Source: Aurantiochytrium sp. KH105 (lineage: Eukaryota; Sar; Bigyra; Thraustochytrida; Thraustochytriidae). Taken from it: a stretch of DNA of 64,000 bases. The DNA lies in assembly GCA_003116975.1 (NCBI GenBank), contig BGKB01000017.1:372001-436000 (forward strand), written 5' to 3'. Position 1 is the first letter of the stretch. Every line of letters begins with the position of its first letter. Shown piece after piece: positions 19,511 through 30,022 of this stretch. The notes beneath the pieces were generated by a model that had not been told where the DNA came from, searched no databases, and saw only the letters and a list, made by a program, of their open reading frames with translations. A program made the translations under genes and the position numbers.

Positions 19511-21915
19511 ATGATGCTTCGGCATTTACTGCTCCTACTGAGCCTTCTTTGTGCCTCAGCCTTGACGAGGGGCGCAACTTGCACCTGCGACACTGCTTCT
19601 TGTGACGGCTCGTCGACCAGTGCTAACTGCGCCAGCAGTATTGGCGAAGACGAGGACCGCAACATTGAAGTCTTCGACCCTCCCCTGTCCACCTTGACCT
19701 CGCTCAAGTCTCTGTAAGTTTTCTTCGCTGCAGAGTGCTGCCAAGGTGTACTAACAAATCCCTTTATACTCGTAGCGATCTGAGGAGCAATGGGCTGACG
19801 GCCATCTCTGAAATTCTTGGCCAGCTGACCTCGCTCACATCCCTGTAAGTTTTCTTCGTTGCAGAGTGCTACCAAGGTATACTAACCAATCCGTCTACAA
19901 TCGTAGAATTCTGGAGTCCAATGATCTGACGGCTATATCTGAAATTATTGGCCAGCTGACAAATCTTGAGTACCTGTACGTGCGTCAAGATCATCAATGT
20001 GGCGAGACCAACAAGAGTTGCCACTAACATTCGCTATCTGAGAAATACCTCACAACAGAAATGTTCGGCGCAACGAGATCACAGAGCTGCCTTCCTCGAT
20101 TGCGGCTTTGACCAAGCTGACATACTTGTACGTGAAAGTGGCCAACACTGACCGTGCGCTTTGGACGCAAGAAAAGTGCAAGCACACTCACGAGCACAAG
20201 CACGCACACAACAGATATACATCGTACAATAAGCTCACGTCCCTTCCCGAGAGCGTTTCGGAACTTACCGAGCTTACCCGCCTGTAAGTCAATTGATGTC
20301 ATCGAATGTTTGACGAGACCTAAAAGAGTTGCCACTGACATTCGCTGTTTGGGAAATACCTCATTGCAGAAATCTCAACTTCAACAACTTCATCGAGTTT
20401 CCTTCTAGTTTAGGGGCTTTAACCAAGCTGAGATACATGTACGTGAAAGTGGCCGAAGCTGGCCGTGCTCTTCGAATATAAAAAGATGACCCTTACATCT
20501 AAACGCGAGCAAAAACAGAGATTTCTGGGACAACCAGCTTACGTCCCTCCCCGAGAGCATTTCGAGACTTTCTCTACTTTACGATATGTAAGTGATATGA
20601 TGTCATTGAACGATTGACGAGGCCTGAAAGAGTTGCCGTTGACATCTGCTTTTCGAAAAATGCCATATTGCAGAAATGTACGATTCAACGAGCTCACGGA
20701 CTTGCCCTCTTCGATTGGGGCTTTGACCGAGCTGCAAAACCTGTACGTGAAAGTGGCCAAAGCCGGCCGTGCTCTTCGAATATTAGAAAAATGACCCTTA
20801 CACTTGAGCGCGAGCAAAAACAGTAATGTCGACAACAACAAGCTCACGGAATTGCCTTCCTCGATTGGGGCTTTGACCAAGCTGCGAAACTTGTACGTGA
20901 TTCTGGCCCAAGCCGGCCGTGCTCTTCGAATATTAGAAAGATGACCCTTACACTTGAACGCGAGCAAAAACAGATATTCCTACAGCAACCAGCTTCCGGA
21001 CCTCCCCGAGAGCATGTCGGCACTTTCTCAACTTATCACACTGTAAGCCCGATGATGTCATCGAGACGGCGAGGCAGAAATGGAATACACGAGCGAGCCA
21101 CTGGAAGGGGAACTGACACTTCTTTTTCTGATATAGAGACACAAATGCCAACCCCCTCACTTCACTTCCCGAAGGTCTGTCCGCACTCACACAGCTCCGT
21201 AAACTGTACGTTTAACACACTCGCTCATCAAAATTAGAGACCAAGCGTACTCACAATCAATCGAATAGGGACATCGCCGACACAGATCTCACCAAGCTTC
21301 CTCAAACATTCGGTAGCTTGACAAGTCTGACCTACTTGTAAGTCTTTCGCGAGATAGTAGCGATGCAAAAGAGCTCACACGATTCCGATGCGCAGGAACA
21401 TTGATGACGTACCTCTCTGCGGGCCACAGCCAGTTCTTCCTGCCTCACTCACCGGGACTTCCAGGCCGTACGAAGGAACAGGGGAATTTGATTCATGTCC
21501 ACCGACCACAACACAGTATCCTTCGCAGTATCCTACAGCCGAGCCGACAGTCGAGTCGACAGCCGAGTCGACAGCCGAGCCGACAGCCGAGCCGACAGCC
21601 GAGTCGACAGCCGAGCCGACAACCAAGCCGACAGCCGAGCCGACAGCCGAGTCGACAACCGAGCCGCCAGCCGAGCCGGCAGTGATTACCGATGACGAGC
21701 CGTTGGCTACGCCAGTGGCGCTTATCGTCGGTCCTGTCGCTGGTGCGTTTGTGGCCTTCTCCTTGTGTGCCGCTGTCGTCCTTCGTCGCCGCCGTCGCGC
21801 GACCAAGACCGAGGCCAACGCAGAACCCTACGCAGACTTCTACGCAGAACCCTACGCACCAGACGCAGCCCCCTTCGCAAAAGACGCAGTCCCCACCGCA
21901 GTTAACTGCGGCTGA
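19511..21915 (+). CDS. LRR gene E: type I membrane LRR protein with expanded stalk
   Basis: Thirteen exons: join(19511..19713,19776..19844,19907..19975,20059..20127,20215..20283,20370..20438,20519..20587,20674..20742,20824..20892,20974..21042,21137..21205,21269..21337,21396..21915), 493 residues. ATG 19511 is chosen to match genes A, B and D; an in-frame ATG at 19502 is an alternative. Eleven 69-nt LRR exons follow. Here the first two LRR exons are a local duplication with the same intron type. The last exon carries a long Thr/Glu/Pro/Ala stalk made of 12-nt repeats (TAEP and TAES), likely O-glycosylated if secreted, then the transmembrane helix and the AEPY/ADFY tail. This is the most diverged member of the cluster in LRR sequence. 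Confidence 0.85.
21530..21680 (+). repeat. 12-nt minisatellite encoding the TAEP/TAES stalk
   Basis: About a dozen copies of a GCCGAGCCGACA-type unit inside gene E's last exon. Gene D has around five related units and gene B one, so stalk length scales with repeat number. Confidence 0.9.
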
Positions 21916-21961
21916 GCCGACAGCGATAAACGAGTGCCACCTTTGTCACACCGACGAGTTG

Positions 21962-22114
21962 TCGGCTGTGCCGCTGACGCTTATCGTGGGTCCTGTGGCT
22001 GGTGCACTTGTGGCCATCTCCGTGTTTACCGCTGTCGTCATCCGTCGTCGCCGTCACGCGGCCAAGACCGAGGCCGACGAGAACACCAAAGACGCTGTTG
22101 CTGCCAGTGTCTGA
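21962..22114 (+). pseudogene. Second TM-tail module after gene E, out of frame
   Basis: Encodes SAVPLTLIVGPVAGALVAIS, RRRRH and KTEADENTKDAVAASV, ending at a stop in the same place as gene A's tail. The frame is open from 21692. Confidence 0.6.
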
Positions 22115-22295
22115 GACGTCCATCTAGAGTTCGAGTCATGATTACATGACCGGCATGATGTGCTCCAAGAGATGATCAACTTAAACAAAAATGAAGCTTT
22201 TCACGTGTTGACAAGGAAGTCGCAATCTGCCGATGCATTGACGGTCACGATAGAGTACAAGAATTACATTCTGATCATTGCCCTGACGAGCCTAG

Positions 22296-23208
22296 CTAGG
22301 GAATGGAGTCACCCATCATGACTGCTCGAAGGTCCGCATGGGCAGCCCAATTGACCTTGGCCTCGAGCATCATCGTCGTCAGGACGTGACGCAGCCAGGC
22401 ATTTCGGTGACGCAAGTGGGCAGTCTCTGCAGCGCTACGCTTGAGCGAAGAGGACTCTGAGTCATGCGTGGGGCTCGATGGCACTGTCTTGGAAGCCCAC
22501 TTCTCCCTCGCCTCGGTCTGTCGCTGCAGCACTTGGCGTTGCAAGCTCGCTTCCTCTTCCTCTGCTAGCCGACAGGCGTGGGCGAGTTTAAGTACGCGAG
22601 ATGCGAGCTTGTCGCGATCCATAAAACCGGCATTTGCAGCTGCTCGAGCGGCGGCATCTGCATCAAGGGTCGCTGCTGCAGCTGCTTCTTTAGCGGACTC
22701 GCTGGCAACGACTTTACTCAAGAAAATCCTCTCAAGCACGGCTTCATTCTGTTGCAGGTCCACCGTGAGATCAAAGAGTTGTGTCTGCGCATGCGTGGGT
22801 GAGCAAGATAAAATTGCCCGGTTGTGAGAATCAGAGCAGAGCAAAGCAAAGCATCGCGATTCGAGCTTGAAAACGCGAAAACCACTTCTGGATATGAATC
22901 GATTTGCAATAATAACTTACCTTGAGAAGTGCAATGCTTGTCTTAAGCCTTTCCTCGGCTTCAACACGATCATCGGGCAGCCGCTCGTCGCCTGCTGCCT
23001 GTTGTTGAGCCCTCAGCTTTCGCAGATTATCCTCATCCTCCCGCTGGGCCTCCAAGGCCGCCCTCTTGAGCGCGATCTTTTCGTTCGCAAAGGCGACCTT
23101 GATTCGCTTTCGTTTTCTGGGCACAAGCGCCGGGAACAGCAATGCTGTGCGCAGGAGCGCCGCGCTCTCCTCCTCGACGGCCTCGAGCGCCATCGCGAGC
23201 GTCGTCAT
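22296..23208 (-). CDS. CENP-H-like kinetochore protein candidate
   Basis: Two exons: complement(join(22296..22784,22921..23208)), 258 residues, phase-0 intron of 136 nt (donor GTAAGT, acceptor CGCAG). The protein is helical and coiled-coil rich, with an Ala-rich middle. The last ~45 residues (HRNAWLRHVLTTMMLEAKVN then WAAHADLRAVMM) resemble the C-terminal signature of CENP-H, where an Arg-Asn-x2-Leu helix is followed by VNWAEDPxLxxIV. In the family this subunit belongs to the constitutive centromere-associated network with CENP-K, I and M. The start is uncertain: the frame stays open upstream and could include SELKSDLTVGRGKTS. The match is a short motif, so the name is tentative. Confidence 0.5.
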
Positions 23209-24008
23209 GCTTGTCTTGCCGCGACCGACGGTTAGGTCGCTCTTTAGCTCGCTCACCACGCGAAGCGCTGTCCTCGCCGCTCCGCCGCGCGGACCTCCAC
23301 GAGGCCCGCACGAGCGAGCGCCCGCTCCTCGTACTGGCAGCCTCGCGCGCGGCCGGCGTGGCGTGCCTCGGGCCTGCGCGCACGCCAAGCGGTCGGTTTG
23401 TGCTGCTTTCCAGCTTTGCTTCTTCGTCTCCCTCCTCTTCGTCCCCCTGTATTTACTACAAGGGAGAGAAGATGCTAATCTGACTAACAGAAAGGAAACT
23501 GTAGTGACCCAAACCAAAAGCCAACCCGAGCCCAAGACTGCAAACCTCGCGCTTTCCTCTCCACTCCTTTCCTTTCTTTCCTCCCGGCCGCTCACCCCGT
23601 CCGTCTCCACCGCCGCGCCGCGCTTCTCCTCGAGCACTCCTCCTTGGCCCTGCTCCCCGCCCAGCAAGAGACGCACCCTCCGGGGACCCCCCAGCCCGCG
23701 CCCGGGGACGGGGGTGTGCGCCTCGCCCGCGCCCCCAACCCTGACCGGGCGCGGCTGCGACGGCCAAACCTAACCGGCCCCGGCCGCACCCAGCAGCGCC
23801 TGGGCGGCCTCGCGAGGCGCGCTTCGAGTGTCTGGGCGCGGCGGCAGAGCGCAGTCGCACGCCGCCGCGCACGCAGACCCGCGCAGGGACGAGCCGAGCA
23901 GAGCCGCGGCCGCCGCGCGTGCGCCCCCGCCGCCCCGCCCCCCCCCGCGCCCGCCCGCCCGCCCGGGCGCCGTCGGTCGAGGAGGAGGAGAAGAAGAGGG
24001 AGGACAAG
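23209..24008. promoter_or_regulatory. Shared GC-rich divergent promoter region
   Basis: About 800 bp between the CENP-H-like gene (minus) and NDUFB10 (plus). Bases 23590-23990 are extremely GC-rich and CpG-dense, as for a bidirectional promoter; overlapping frames on all strands are composition effects. Confidence 0.45.
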
Positions 24009-24317
24009 ATGGCGGAGGCCTTCAAGCCGCGCACGGAGACCAAGTACACGCCGGTCCCGGACTTCGAGGAGGGCGAGGACGGGCTCCTGCGCAGGTTCAA
24101 GGAGCCGTACAAGAACTATGAGGCCCGCATGCAGCGCGCAAGGGAACAGCTCATTGCCAAGGAGTACGTGAACGTGCTGCGCAACCGCGTCAACGAGTGC
24201 TACTACGAGGCGGGCGTCAACCACTACGAGGACTGTAAGGAGGTCGTCGAGGCGTACATGAATGCCTGGAGAGCAAAAGACCACGGCGCGCTGTACACGA
24301 AGAAGGCCGAAGAGTAG
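24009..24317 (+). CDS. NDUFB10: NADH dehydrogenase (complex I) subunit NDUFB10
   Basis: 102 residues, start AAGATGG. The segment NECYYEAGVNHYEDCKEVVE has two cysteines 12 residues apart with the Gly-x-Asn between them, matching the conserved twin-Cys helix of NDUFB10 (PDSW subunit), preceded by the family's helix around KEYVNVLRNRV. NDUFB10 is an accessory subunit of the membrane arm of mitochondrial complex I, on the intermembrane-space side, where the cysteines form disulfides. The protein is shorter than animal forms (about 170 residues), lacking most of the C-terminal tail, and lacks a cleavable presequence, as is usual for this family. Divergently transcribed from the CENP-H-like gene. 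Confidence 0.8.
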   Translation: MAEAFKPRTETKYTPVPDFEEGEDGLLRRFKEPYKNYEARMQRAREQLIAKEYVNVLRNRVNECYYEAGVNHYEDCKEVVEAYMNAWRAKDHGALYTKKAEE

Positions 24318-24948
24318 ACATACAACACCAGAAACAACATTAGTCGGTCGTCCTGTTCTGTGCCTGATCTGTCCTGGCTTCGTCTGGCATCCCCTGGCAT
24401 CTCTTGCCCTGGTTTCTCCTGGCTTGCCTGCTTGCTACTTTGGCATACGTGCCCGCCCGCCCGCGTGCTTTCTTGCTTGCTTGCTTTTGCGTGCGTCTTG
24501 ATGCTACGTTCTTTTCCAAAGCATAGTTTAAACATTGCGTATTGCTAATGAGAATGGATCTTGTGATGAGCAATCGCGCGTTCCCCCAACATCAAGGTAC
24601 CTGAAGGAAAAGCTCTTCGTGGGCTGGCAATGAGAATACCTCGATCGAGCACAGGTACACTTGGTAAAAAGAAAAGAAAAAAACAACTAAAATCTATTCT
24701 TTTTTTGACTCGTTTCGACTGTGTTCATATGATTGCATCGCGGCGACGCATGCGTGCCTTTTCAGAAGAGAGCTCTTGATGCTCTGGCAAGGCTAGGGCT
24801 CCATGATCTCGAGCAAAAGAAAATCTAATAAATCTAACTTTCTTCGACTTTCGTCCTCATAAAATAATGTCGTCACATGCTCGGTCTTGTTCTGCGAAGC
24901 AAACTATGCATGCTCCTGACAAGGCAAGCGACTTTTGGAGCAAATAAT
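24318..24948. other. Intergenic, convergent 3' regions
   Basis: Between the 3' ends of NDUFB10 (plus) and ABCC gene 1 (minus). Moderately AT-rich, with GCCCGCCCGCC and CTTGCTTGCTTGC runs near 24450-24490. No gene seen. Confidence 0.4.
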
Positions 24949-27900
24949 CTAGTTGTTCTTCTTCTCGGCTTCAGCGCGTGCTGCAAGCTCGTTGATGTGC
25001 TGGCGCGAAGCAGGGCCCAGCGACTCGACCATGGAGTGCAGCTCTGAGCTTGCGTCGCCAAGAAGACTTGACGGTGAGCCAAATTCGAGTACGCGACCAT
25101 CTTGCATGACAGCAATCTTGTCGTACGTCGCGATCGTCTGCAAGCGATGTGCAATGCACAACACAGAGCAACGCCGACGCCGGTAAAACTGCTCGCGGAC
25201 CATCTCATGAATGGCGTCATCGGTGTTCAAGTCGATGGCCGAGCTTGGTTCATCAAGAACAAGCACCTTGTTCGGACGCAAAAGTGCACGCGCAAAGCAA
25301 ATCAGCTGACGCTCGCCAGCCGACCAGTTGCGACCCGAGGCCTCGACTGGATCCTCAAGGGAAATGCTCTCGCCGAGACCGACAATGCGCAACGCCTCGC
25401 GCATGGCCTCGTCGTCGGTCTCGCCAAAGGGATCGAGATTTGTCGCAAGGGTACCCGAAATCAGGACGGGATCTTGCGGAATAATGGTGATGCGACTCCG
25501 CAGAACAGTCAGATCAACTGTGCCGATGTCACGACCATCGAGGAGAACAGCGCCGCCAGAAATGGGTCGGAGGCGGAAGAGGCATGAAATCGTCGAACTC
25601 TTGCCAGCGCCCGTTTTGCCACAGATACCCAGAGATTCGCCGCCTTGGACGGTAAAGGTGACACCCTTGAGCACGAGCGGCGCGTTCGGGCGGTAGCGCA
25701 GCTGGACATCACGGAACTCGATGGCGCCCTTGGAGGGCCACTCCGATGCCAAAGGCTGTGGATCCTGACCCGGATAGGCCTCCGCCGCATCCTTATCGAC
25801 CGCGTCCTCTTCGTCGAGAGTCTCGTACTCGAGGAGACGCTCGTACGAGGTAAAGTAGCTGTTGACGCGAATAATGTTTTGCGTGAGTGTGGACGCAAAG
25901 TAGGGAAGGTTGACGCAATAAGCAATCACAAGAGCCAAAAGATCTCCGTTGCCGAAAATGTCCCGAAGCACAACAAGCATGAGAGTGGAAAAGACCGCAA
26001 TTGTGAAGGACAGGTAGTGCGACACGAGCTGGCACCAGTTGATCGTGCAGCCGGCCGCAAAGTTGGCGCGAGCATACTCATCGGAAGCAAGACGATGACG
26101 CGCTTCAAAAAAGGGTCCAGTCTCCATCACCGCTGCCACGTCACGACCACGCGTCGCTTCCGAGGCGTTGGAAAGCAGGGGTGACATGTTGCTGTTGGAA
26201 ATGCGGCGCGTCTCACGCGAGGTGCGGTCCGCAGCAACGATCGCGCACGAAAAGACCACGCCGACAACGACCACGAGTGCAGCTGCGATTGGCACCGCAT
26301 AGCAAATGACTCCAAGCTGGACAAGAACCGCAGAGCCTTGCTGGATCGTGTTGTCCATCATCAAGCTCAAAATCAGATCCACCTTGGAGAGATCACCGCT
26401 GAAACGTGATAAAATGCGACCCGAGGACGTTCCCTCGAACCACTCGAGCGGGGCGCGCAAAAGACGCCCCAACATGGAGTGGTGCAGGCTGCGCGAGGCA
26501 CGCACGCCACCAAAGCTCATCATCCAAGAAGTGACCATGATAAAAGTGCCAAAACCAAGGCTCAGCGCCGCATATACACCAGCGTAAAAGGCGTTGCCAT
26601 GAGTGTCGTTCGGGTCCTGCATGCCCTCGGCCCAGCGAATGAGCCAATAGTCATTCACAGCCATCAACACGTACCCACATAGACACATGGTCATGGAGAG
26701 GAGCATGAATAGCACGCCAAATGACTTGATGTACGACACATAGACGCTCGCGTTAACTTTTCCTCGAGTGAGCTTTTCCGTGCCTAGAAGCGTGCCTTTC
26801 TCGCCACCCTTTTTCTGAAAGCTGGGATCAAAGTCTTCGGGCGAAGAGTCCAGTCGCGCGTCGCAGCCATCGTACAGCTTGCTGCTTTCACGAACGACCT
26901 CTTCTACTTGGTCCGCAGGGTCCAACGTGCAATGCGTCGACTCTTCCGGGGGCGTCGACGCGCCACCCTGCACAATGGCCGCATCTTCCTCGGTCTCTTC
27001 TTGCAACAACTTGGTGCACTCAACAAAGTCTGCAAATGTCGCGCAAGAATCGAGTAGCTCGTCATAGGTTCCGACCGCTGCGACAGTGCCCTCGGAAATG
27101 TACACGATTCGACTCACGCGAGGCAGCAAGGCGAGCTGGTTCATGGCAACCACGCACGCCCGGTCACAGTCTGCGACCTGGCGCAGAATGGCGTGCTCAA
27201 ACATATGCGCGCACATTTTGGCGTCCACGGCAGCGAGAATGTCGTCAAAACAGAGCAGCTTCGGCTCGGCGTACAGACTCCGGGCCACAGCCATACGAGC
27301 CTGCTGTCCGCCCGACAAGGTGGTGCCGCGCTCGCCAACTTCTGTATAGATGCCATCCGCGAGGTTCGGAATGTCAGCATGGAGACCACTGGCAAAAAGC
27401 GCCCGATCGAAACGAGTTTGATCAAAGGGTCGACCCAACAGAACATTTTGCTTGAGTGTGCCGCACACCACAAAAGGCTTTTGCGGCGCAAAACCTACAC
27501 TTTTGGCAGTGCGGATTGGCGCGCGACTTCCCGTCCATGACAACGGCGCAATGGCCTGTGCAACGCTTGCGAGAAGCGTCGATTTGCCTTCGCCGACGCC
27601 GCCCACAATCGCAATAATCTCGCCTGGCTGCACGGAAAAGGAGACGTTGCGTAGGACGGCTGTGTCGGCCGCGTCGTCGGCAACCCATCCGAGCGAGCAC
27701 GGCTCCACCACAGCGAGAGGGGCCGGAGCACCAGGTTCTGGGTCGGGCAAGAACACGCGGGGAGCCTTGTCGGGGCGCCGAAAGTAAATGTTGAGTCGCG
27801 TAAGCGTGACGTCAAACGCCATGAGAGAGGTAAAGCCAAGCGGGACGTAAATGAGTCCAAGGCGTAGCGCCTGGAAGACGCTTACGGCAGCGTAGGCGTC

Positions 27901-29140
27901 GGCGATGTCTACGGAGCCTCTCGAAAGAGCATAAAAAACGAGCGTGGCCATAGCCGAGAGCACAGGGCTGGCGCGTCCGGAGGCGATCGATGTGACATGC
28001 GCGAGGCGGTAGTTTCGAATATGGTTGCATTCCTCGTCGCGAATCTTGTTGATCTTTTCGCGGTACTTTTCCTCCCAGCCGAAAAGTTTGACAGCACGAA
28101 TGCCTTCAACAACAGCAGTGAGCATTGAGAGTCGCTCGTCAGCAAAGTTGAGACTCTTTTGCTCGATGGCGTGAATGAGCTTGCCCAAAAGGACATTGAG
28201 TAGCATGATGCCGAGCATGATGCCAATGCCCACGAGTGCGCTCTCGCCGAGCAAGACGACGAGCACGCAGATGCCACCCGAGACGCCTGCGATAGCCATA
28301 GGAAACTGCGCTGCAAGTCGCAGGTTCTCGTAGGCGCGTACAATGTCGTTGCCAATGAGACTTGACTCCGAGGCCTGGTCGTCGTGCTGACGCTGGGTGT
28401 CGACACGAAGCATCTTGCTGTAGACTGCGGAGCTGGCGCAAATCTGAAATTGGGTGCCGAATTCTTCGGCAAGAAGTTGTCGCCCCATGACACCGGCCCA
28501 GCCTTCGATCCCGACCACAATTGCAAAGTAAACGACAAGGATGATGGCATCTACGGTGCTGACATCGCTGTCAACGGCATCTACAATTGCTTTGAGAATG
28601 AGCGGCCTTCCTACCGTTGCCAGAATGCCCTGCGTGATCGCCAACAAGGTGCCAATCGCGAGGGTTAGGCGAACCTTGGGGATGCTGAGCAAGGCGCGCT
28701 GAAAGGCGTGCTTGGCCGTCGGGTCTGTATTAAAGTGTTCCTGGAACTGTAGGTACAATGTCGACGACAGGTAGTCTGGGTTGAGACCTGGGAGGTCGTC
28801 CTTTTGCAGGGGTTTCCGGAAGCCCTTGAAGATGAGCCCATACATCCACGTGAGAAAGGCTCTGCCCGACGATGCTCGTGTTCTTCGGGGTCTTCTCGGC
28901 ACCCTTGGCCCTCGAGGCGCGCGCGTCCGCCCACTCGCCCACGTCCACGCTGTTGCCCAGCATGGCCTCGTCTGCGGCGGCGAGGTCTCCCGCGCTCTCG
29001 CGGTCCGTCCCCCTCGTGGTCATCTCCGGCGCCACCGCCGCGGCGCCGCGCACCTCGATCTCCACGCTCTCCGAGGCGGCGCCGGCGCCCGCCACGCTCG
29101 CCGCGCCCGCCATGCTCGCCATGCTCGCCACGCTCGCCAT
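24949..29140 (-). CDS. ABCC (MRP)-type ABC transporter 1, with N-terminal frameshift
   Basis: Full transporter of the short ABCC type without TMD0: TMD1, NBD1, TMD2, NBD2. NBD1 has Walker A GGVGEGKSTLL, signature LSGGQQARM and Walker B LLCFDDILAAVDA (Asp where a catalytic Glu would be, as in degenerate ABCC site 1). NBD2 has GKTGAGKSSTI, WSAGERQLICFARAL, VLVLDEPSSAID and the CIAHR His loop. The main frame (28902 to 24949) starts without the conserved N-terminus; that segment (AADEAMLGNSVDVGEWADAR) is in another frame from an ATG at 29140. One extra C in the run at 28865-28867 separates them, in the GRAFLTWMYG region shared with its paralogues. It is either a sequencing error or a real lesion; without it the protein is about 1396 residues. 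Substrate unknown. Confidence 0.85.
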
Positions 29141-30022
29141 GCTCGCCGCGCGCCTGCTGCTGCGCCTCCGCGCGCGTCTTCTCCCGCGATTCCTGACTGC
29201 TCCTCGCGCGCGTGGCCACGGTCACGTTCACGTGCGAAAAGTAACTTCGCCTCGACTCTTCCTTCCTTGGTGCACCCTGAGATGACCCCGGTCCGGCATC
29301 CCGGGGCTACCATTGACCGCTGCTTCACGCTGGTCAGTCAGGCCCCGAGAACCTCGCCCTGGAAACGCCGCGGCAAACGCAAACGCAGCGAATGCGCCGC
29401 AGATCATGCCAGCTGCCGATGGGCTGCTGCAGCACGCGACGGCGTCGATCTCGTCGGCCAGGTGCGGTTGCCGGAATGGCGCCGCAGGCCGAGGACGCGA
29501 TGAGGGTGCTCGTAACGCGAAACATCGAACTCGATCGCAGTGGCCGGCCGCAAGGGAGTGAGGGACCAGTTGCGGCGAACAGCTTTCAGCGGAGGGATGG
29601 CAATGGCACCGAGGAAATGGGTTTGTGACTCAGGGCAATCGCAATAAGCCGCTTTTTGGCGCCATAAATCTATAATTTGGATTTTTGGAAGATGACTCTA
29701 AAAAAAAGTTTTACCGATGGAGCCATGCTGTCCAGCATGGCTCAGGTTTTAAGAATTTCTTTCAATTTTCTTTAAGCGTCTAGGTTACTCCTTGGACCAA
29801 GANTGAGGGGGTGAATGAGGGTGAACCATCTCGACTTGTGGGAAAAGTGGTGGGTGATGAACAAGTCGGCGCGCGTGCATACAAGCTGGGTTGCGGTTGA
29901 CGTGTGCGTGAGCCTAGCGAGCGCCGTGCGGACTGACAGTGAACAGGTATAGGCCTAGGTATATGTTGACTAAATTTATAAAAAAAGCGTGTGGTTTTAC
30001 CATGTGAGGCAACCTAAGTTTG
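29141..30022. other. Intergenic between ABCC genes 1 and 2
   Basis: Holds the promoter of ABCC gene 1 and the 3' region of gene 2. One ambiguous base at 29803. A short inverted repeat at 29723-29744 (AGCCATGCTGTCCAGCATGG) could form a hairpin. No gene seen. Confidence 0.4.
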
